The notes beneath the pieces were generated by a model that was given only the letters and a program-made list of their open reading frames with translations, searched no databases and was not told where the DNA came from. From positions 11,228,226 through 11,292,225 of the forward strand of contig NC_069090.1 in assembly GCF_947172395.1 (NCBI RefSeq): a stretch of DNA of 64,000 nucleotides. The letters are read 5' to 3'. Origin of the DNA: Bicyclus anynana. Lineage: Eukaryota; Arthropoda; Insecta; Lepidoptera; Nymphalidae. Numbering within the stretch: the stretch's first letter is position 1; each line of letters begins with the position of its first letter. Below, piece after piece: positions 51,001-60,000 of this stretch. The translations under genes were made by a program, and so were the position numbers.

Positions 51001-54000
51001 GATGGCTAGTTGACAGAGCCATATCTCACCACTCAGAATTTGCCTGAAGTTACATAACTTATAGTCTAACTAACGTATGCAGCATGGTTCCATCCGTGTG
51101 ATCTCATTCCCATAAAAAGAGACATCGATAAAATATAGCCATCACGCGTGGACAGCTGGACCAATTTCACTATTTATTTTTTTGATGTGTTTGTTTTTGT
51201 CAGGAGAAGGTTCTTATGACAGAAAAAAATTAAAAAATGAAAGGGGTAGGGGTAGAGGGTAGGGGTAGTTGAAAGTTTTACATCGATTTTCACGCGGACG
51301 AAGTCGCGGGCGGCCGCTAGTATTAGTATAAAATATATAGATAAGTGATTGCAGATAGAAAGAACAAAAGAAAACAGCATGTAGCGGGTATATAACACGA
51401 TAAAACGAGATTTTTAATGTCGATATTTCGACCCAGTTGCATGGATCGTGATCACGACCCACGTTTGATCGTGGTATGTACCGTTTAAATAATATTCATA
51501 ATGAACAACCACGAAATATGTTTAAAATCATTAGTTTATTGGGATATTGTAAGTGTTAAAAATGGTTTTGATGTTCGCAGGTGACATCCACGGCCAGTAC
51601 TATGACCTGTTAAGGCTGTTTGAATACGGCGGCTTCCCACCAGAGTCCAATTATTTGTTCCTCGGAGACTATGTTGATCGTGGGAAACAGTCTTTAGAAA
51701 CCATATGCTTACTACTGGCATATAAGATTAAGTATCCAGAGAACTTCTTCTTACTACGAGGGAATCATGAGTGTGCTAGCATTAATAGGATTTATGGGTA
51801 AGTCATTACATTAAGTGAACTTAGATAGCTCATTCTATTGTGATTATTTTCCATGGTAATGATGCAATAGTGAAAGTATTGTTGCAAATATAATGTGTAT
51901 AAATGGGTTTTTAAAGTGCACATGTTTATTGTATGACATTTTTTTATTCTTCACAAGACTACAATCTCAAGTGATGATGCAATCTAAGTGGGCTAATTTG
52001 TTGGAGGATAAAAATCCACACCCCTTTCGGTTTCTACAAGACATCATACCAGAACGTTAAATCTTTGCTAGTAGAGTGGTAACTAGCCACGGCCAAAGCC
52101 TTAACAGCAGCCAGACCTGGACCAATTAAGAAAATCTCAATTGGCTCGGCTGGGGATTAAACCCAGGACCTCCATCTTGTAAATCCACTGCACATACCAC
52201 TACGCTATTATACTATGTATACCTATTTTGCCAATGCGCTATTATACTATATATATTATGGCTATTATACATCTATGCTCTATGGTTTTTCCTGCGTAGA
52301 TATAGTTGCCATGGCAATATCAGGATAAAAGTAGCTATAATCTATCTCTGTTTCAAATTTTATCCCAGCCATGAGTTATAAACTGATAAAAGATGCAATA
52401 ACAAGTTCTGTAACTCTTGCTTTTGCAGTAAGCCCATTTCTATATTGATGCCAATAAAAATATTATCCTATAAAATCATATTGCTTGTGTGCTAAGCGGG
52501 TACAAGTTTATAAAGCTATTTCTTCCATCAAATTGTGTATCAGCAGCAGATTTGGGAAGTTGGCAGTGTAACACATCAACAAGCATGATAACTGATAAGC
52601 TGTTACCCTGGTTATTATCATTAACATCTGATATTGACAATCATAGAGTCAAACATTGTCACCTAAGCCCCCTAGGAGAAAATCACTTGAAATTGATAGT
52701 ATCTATGACCACCACCATGCAGGTCCAATGCGGATTGGCAGACTTCACATACACAGAGAATTAAGAAAATTCTCTGATATGTAGGTTTCCTCACAATGTT
52801 TTCCTTCACCTTTGAGACATGTGATATTTAATTTCTTAAAATGCACACAACTGAAAAGTTGGAGGTGTATGCCCCAGACTGGATTTGAACCCACACCCTC
52901 CGGTATCAGAGACAGAGGTCATATCCACTGGGCTATCACGGCAGTAATAAAACCAAAAAAATAATTTTCCATGATCCAGCAACCAATACACATATTGTAG
53001 CCCTTTAAAGATTTCTGCTATGACGGAAAATTATCTGACAAACGTTCATATGGAGTAAATAGTAAAAGCAATGACATACAAGTAAGTAATTGAACTGTCT
53101 ACCAACTGCTCTAATTACAACTGACTGTCATGGGAAATGGATACAGTCACGGGTGGATTGTTGAATAGTAATTATCGTCATCAACCCATATTCGGCTCAC
53201 TGCTGAGCTCGAGTCTCCTCTTAGAATGAGAGGGGTTAGGCCAATAGTCCACCACGCTGGCCCAATGCGGATTGGCAGACTTCACACACGCAGACAATGA
53301 AGATAATTCTCTGGTATGCAGGTTTCCTCACGATGTTTTCCTTCACCGATTGAGACACGTGATATTTAATTTCTTAAAATCACACAACTGAAAAGTTGGA
53401 GGTGCACGCCCCGGACCGGATTCGAACCCACACTCTCCGGAATCGGAGGCAGAGGTCATATCCACTGGGCTATCACTGCTCACCACCATAAATTTATTGC
53501 TCAGTGTAATAGTAATTACACTGAGCAATAAATTTAGCTTTTAGCCTTTATAAAATGTAACATACGCCCTGCGGTTTCACGCCCTTCACGTTCCCATGGG
53601 AATACAGGAATAAAATACAGACAGATAATAACAAATAACATAAATGTGACTTTTGTTATTAGTTCAGTAGATCCAGTGAATAGCCCCTACAACATCAAAA
53701 ACTCATAATTTTTATGTTTTTATAATATAAAATACAGTGGCTTGCTTTTGGTTGTCGATCAGGGTATGCACTAGTAAGAAAAATTAGCCGAACTGGAAAA
53801 ATCTGCATTTAAAAGTATTAAGAAAAACATCTATTATGGTATGCAGTACTTTGATGCATGTATGAAGTGCACGCCACTAATAGAATATGTGGCAATCAAA
53901 ATATTGTGTGTTTCTAGAATAAACAATTTTTTTTTTATTACTTCCTGCACATCTGGTACTATTTTATTTGATAGTTATTTTTAAACATTTTATTACTTAT

Positions 54001-57000
54001 AGTTTAATGAATAATTGAGTTATTTTGCTATTTACCGCAAATTGCCGACAAACCCAAGCGGGTAATCCAGCACCGAATAAAAACCTTGTATTGTTCTATC
54101 ACAAAAATAAAGATCTCAGGAAGAATCTTGGAATATTGACTTTACAATGCTCAAGTAAATATTGTCGAGTCAAGAAATAATCAATGAACAAAAGAACGCC
54201 TGGTTATATTCATTACTATCAGACACTCCGGTTTCGCCCGCCGTAGTACCCGTTCCCGTAGGAATACGGAGATAAAATAGATTCCACAAATTACCTACTT
54301 GGTGAATCTACTAGCTTTCTATTAGTAAAACAATATTCTAAAGTTCGGTTAATAGATCCAGAGATTACCACATAAACTCATAAACTTCTCTACCCCTTTA
54401 CCTTTACATTAGTAGTTAGTTAGCGACCTAACTATATGGGCCTTATTAGAAGGCTCAAAGTCACTCAGCAGGCGATGGAGCAAGATATGCTTGGAGTTTC
54501 TCTGCGTGATCGAAATAGAAATGAGGAGATCCGCAGACGAACTAAAGTCACTGACATAGCTCAACGAGTCGCAAAGCTGAAGTGGCAATGGGCAGGCCAC
54601 ATAGTTCGAAGAGGCGATGGACGTTGGGGTCCCAAGGTGCTGGAATAGCGACTCCGAACCGGAAAGCGCAGTGTTGGTCGACCTCCCCCCCACAAATCCA
54701 AATTTTAGCCAAAACTGTTCAGTAATTGCGATGAGGAGTTAGTAATAACATATGGTGGCGTACACTTCATATATGCAAAAATGCACCGCCTAACCTTAGG
54801 ACTCATTACAAACCAATGCTGTTTTTACTTATAGTGCATACCCTAGTTATAAACATTATGCACGCCACTGATAACATAAACCTACAGACATCCACAATTT
54901 ACTCCTTAATATTTATGTGATTTTTTTTCGTTGACACAAGGTGCATCCACTATAAACAATATCAACCCCAGTAGAGATCCTTGCGTGATCTAATAGCAGT
55001 ACGCGTGAGTCACTGTACTGATTCATTGCGAAGGTCGATAGGTGTTCGAGTTCGTTATATTGCGTGTCGATTATTTTGATCTTTATAATTGCGTGTAACA
55101 CTGTTCTTTATTAAGGCTTTTAAGCTTGGTTAACTCATAGTAGTTATATGGTAAAGTCAAAGCCAAGGCCTCAAATAGCTCCACGGTCCTAAGCAGATCT
55201 CAGAAAAGTCATGGATTTTAAATATAAAACGCTAATACCGTACGTCTATTCTCATATCCACTTGTAGCAAAAAATATATAAATCTATACTTCTATACTAA
55301 TAGTATAAAGAGGAGCGGAGATTAGGTGCAATTCTATTGGTTAATATTTCTCCGTTTCTTGGCTCCGCTGCTTGGCTCCGCTTAGCTGGACTGGCAGCCT
55401 TACACAAAAACACACGTTAGCTTTATAACACCCCTTTGCGTCGAGGGTTAAATATGACATCATTCATTAAAATCGATTAGATTATTTATGTAGATAAAAT
55501 TGACTATGATTAATGTTCACGTAGCGTACGATGACACTCCTATCATGGACGTGTTATCGTTCTTTCGCCATTTATTTTTTCAATATCACTTATCTTTTTA
55601 CATGACAGCTTTATATTTTTTATACATAGTCATTTTACGTTTTAAATACATATCTTTATGTTTGTTTACTATGGTTAGGTAGGCATTAGTCAAATATTCG
55701 TGGAATTAATCGGCTCGGCTTTCTTTTGCAGACACTATGAGATAAACGAGTAAAAACAATTCATCCGCACTTTATGTAGAGTAGATCAAAGATTTTATAA
55801 CTATTAGATATGTCAGTAGCGCGTCGAAACTGAGGCGAACAAAAGTGGCTAATTGTCTTAATTTCATTCAGTAACATTGTTAACAACTACAGTTATTTAA
55901 ACAAATAATACATATATTGTCTACAATGTCCAATTGTGTGTTCAGAAAGTGTAAAACTATAAGTATATACATAAATATGTAATATAAGTAAACAAAAAAA
56001 ATGTGCATGTGTGCGCTCAGTGGAGTAGCATAATTCGGATCACTTATTGCGGTGATTTTGTAGGCAAAAACGTATACGTACGTACGGGTAACATATCTAT
56101 AGTATAAAATCTTTAGATAGGTACCCAAAAAAATAAATATTTTATGATTTGTCGACGTACTTTATGTACCATAGTACTATATGCAATAATTTAGCATTCT
56201 AGTTGTATCTAGTCTCTGAGCTAAAGCGCGGACAGACTGACATGGCGAAACTATAAGGGTTCCTTGTTGCCTAAGGAACTCTAAAAAAGTTTCCAGTTAC
56301 AACTAATTCTGGAAAACGGCAGAAATTCAGATGTCAAGTTAAGAAAAGCAATGACACTATCATTTTGCTATATTTACCTTATCATTGAGATAAGATTGTG
56401 TTGAAATTGCAATAAAAATAAATAAGTGAAGGACCAATACGGGGGATTACCTTATTGTTGATCGTTAATTTTTATACTTGACCCCATTCCTTACCTCATT
56501 AAATTGACTAACCTTACACCTGGTTTACTCGTGTATGTAGCCTAACTAGTAGACGCCACGCGTAGTTTCCGTTCCCGTGGGAATTTGGGGATAAAATATA
56601 GCTTATGACACACTCACTCATAAATAACGTCTCTTTCTATAGGTAAAATAATTTTCAAAATTGGTTCTTTACATCCAGAGATAACCTGCAACCTCACAAA
56701 CTTAGAAACTTTACCTCTTTATAATTTTAGACATTTGCTGCATTTTTGTTCATCACTAATGTGACATGACGGCTAGCAGCAACAGTAATCATACCATTAT
56801 TTTGTTGTAGAGGACGTCGAGCAGGTCCCAGGACTTTTGACTTTGGAGTAGGTTTATAGGATCCTTTCAGAATGCATTAACCATCTTCCCTGCCCGACAT
56901 GTTCTCCATGCCCATACTAAACAATTTATGATGAACAATAATTACAACACAAAACATTATTGCACAAAATCGCTAACACGACTGGCAGCGTGACGGTGTA

Positions 57001-60000
57001 TACGCTGCCAAACAAACAACTCAGCTCAAGACATAAAATACCCTCTTATTTATACCAATACTGATACCTAGCCTCCACAATAACAAATAATGAATATTAC
57101 TACCACTTCTAATCGAGGAACTTGGTTATCGGTTGGTGGTCTGTCAGGAACTAGAGGGATCTATATCGATTGCCCAAAGTTCCTAGTAGGCCTCGCAATG
57201 TCTACAAGACATTGCCGACCAATGCAGGCAATCGTAAATATTGTTCTCTCTTTCGATTGCGATTGGTAGGAAGAGGCGTGGTCGTTTTGCCATGTTTACA
57301 TCGCCCGGAAATTACGTACGAGATACGAGTGTCGTTGCGTCGATTTGGAATGTTTCCAGTTTTCACCGCGCTGATGTGACAGTATGACTCATGGTGGGTC
57401 TAGGGTTGCCATATTTAAGCTGTAAAAAATATTGTACACTAGAGATAATAATAATAAAGTACTATAAAGAATAAGTAAAAAGTAGACGAACATAATATAT
57501 TTGTTGCCTATATGTTTTTATAAGTCGTGATAGCCCAGTGGATATGACCTCTGCCTCCGATTCCGGAGGGTGTGGGTTCGAATCCGGTACGGGGCATGCA
57601 CCTCCAACTTTTCAGTTGTGTGCATTTTAAGAAATTAAATATCACGTGTCTCAAACGGTGAAGGAAAACATCGTGAGGAAACCTGCATACCAGAGAATTT
57701 CTTAATTCTCTGCGTGTGTGAAGTCTGCCAATCCGCATTGGGCCAGCGTGGTGGAGTAATGGCCTAACCCCTCTCATTCTGAGAGGAGACTCGAACTCAG
57801 CAGTGAGCCGTATATAGGTTGATAAGGTATGTTTTTATAAAAACTGAATTTATTGGCACTGAATAAGAGTGTTACATACATTACATAATGTAAAAAATAT
57901 AGTATTTTTGCGTATTATATATTAATTCTTCGACAGTAGATACGCAGACCCTAAATTTAGTACAATCTATACTTCTATACTAATCTATACTTCTATACTA
58001 ATATTATAAAGTTTGTAAGTTTGTAAGTTTGTCACATTTTTTAAATGGGGTAATCTTTGGAACTACTAGTCCGATTTCAAAAATTCTTTCACCAGTAGAA
58101 TGCTACATTATCGGGGAGTGCTATAGGCTATATTTTATATTAGTATGATATATATTCGCCGAGTTAACACAGTTTTTGTCATACAAGTCGGACCGAAAAT
58201 CCTCTTAAGCAGACTTATTCGCATGCGCTGCCTTAACCATTGTGTAAAATTGAAATTAATGTATGGAGACTTTATGTATCTTTAAAAGTTCTACAAAAAA
58301 GTCCGCGACACCATATATCTATCTTCTATATATTAGCAGATATAGTACCTTTTGTGTTTTAAAAATTATGAATTTTATATACTTAGGTTTACGTCATTAT
58401 TTATACAACTAAACTTTAATTATTATTAAAATAAATTATTTAATAATCACAAGGATATTATGGAGATAAGATTTGCCCTTTACAGTATGTTAATTACTTA
58501 AATAGTTTCGGAGATAATACAAAATTTCTAAAAGACGCAGAAATTCCGCAATATGACGCCCGGCGCTTTCATTGACGTAGTTCCCGTTCCCGTGTGAATA
58601 TGGGGATCAAACATAGCCTATGACACTCGCAAATAACGTAGCTTTCTATTGGTAAAACAATTTTCCAAATCGGTCCAGTAGATCCAGAGATTACCTCCTA
58701 CAACCACACATTATATTATTAGCATAGAAGTCTCTATTCCTTTTGGTCATACCACCACTCTCGAAGGACTGGACTGATTTTGCTCAGGGTAGGAGTAAGA
58801 TAGAGAAGTTACAGGGTAGGGTAGGGTACGGGTAGGGAAGCGTGGGGGTAGTGTAGGGGTAGGGTAGTTTTAGGGCCGGGTTTAGGGTAGTGGTAGGGTA
58901 GGGGTAGAGGTAGGGCAGTGGTAGGGTAGAGGTACGGGTAGGATAGGGAAGTGGTAGGGTAGGGGTAGGATAGGCGTGAGATAGGGGTACGGGTGGGATA
59001 GGGGTAGGAAAGGGATAGGGTACCGGGAGGGTAGGGGTAGGATGGGGGTAGGGGTAGGATGGGGGTAGTGTGTAGGTAAGGTAGGGGTAGGGTAGGGGTA
59101 GGTTTGGGGTAGGGTAGATGTAGGGGTAGGGTAGGGTTGGGGTAGTGGTAGGGTAGGGTAGGGTTGGGGTAGTGGTAGGGTAGGGTAGGGGTAGTAGTAA
59201 AGTTGACATCGAAATTTACGCGGACGAAGTCGCGGGCGTCCGCTAGTACTATATAATATAGTACGGTTGGCAACCCTAGGTGGGACACATACAAATCGTC
59301 CAGTGTACCTACCAACGTTGACCCATGTAGCTTAAATTTGGCCCATCGCACGGCTATTTGCCTTCGTAAATAATAATATATGTCATTTGGGTTTTGCTCG
59401 CTAAACATGTGTCAATTTTTGCGTTGATGTTTTTTTGTTTCTTTTCATCTAAGTATAAACTCGAGATAATAATGGGTATGAACTTATTCAACGCGAAGCC
59501 GAGGTCCGTCTCTCACTGAGGTCGTACTGTACGTCCAATGGCGTATCGGGTCCACGTCCAGGGTGGCAGGGCTGACCATGACGATTTGAATTGGTAAAAT
59601 ATGTCGAAGTATGCCACAAACCTCGAAGCTATAGCTCGAAAGGGTCCCACAGTTTGCGATGAGCTAAGAAGTAATCTAACATTTGAAAAAAATACAGCAT
59701 GGGGAATTTTCTTGGGCCCCATGTAATAAATTCGCAACGGGCCTCAGATAGCGTAGCTGTTTCGTCCCCTGTTTCATCTACTCTGGCAGAGTTGCACTCG
59801 ACCAAATTCTACTGTGACGCTGCTGGGGTTCGAATAAATAGCCTACAGCAAATATAAGTTCAAGAAAAAAAAAACAACGGTTGGGGCTTTTGTACTAAAC
59901 GTGTGTAATGGACTAAGAGCCCACAGATCTACGTCATTATATAAAAGCTGAAAGTTTGTCAGCTCATGCTCCTACCATAAGTAAGTAGGTACGGTACCGA

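Noticed and set aside
57170..57379. 69-codon open frame with arginine-rich sequence
   Set aside because: No splice or start context, no repeat or family resemblance; lies in a PP1 intron. Treated as chance.
58786..59206. Interstitial telomere repeat
   Set aside because: Insect telomeres are TTAGG; the unit here is GGGTAG-like and is embedded in a dispersed element end.
58784..59408. Long open frames of 141 and 199 codons on the minus strand giving proline-tyrosine-rich protein
   Set aside because: They arise from the GGGTAG minisatellite, whose complement lacks stops in more than one frame. There is no start context or conserved domain.
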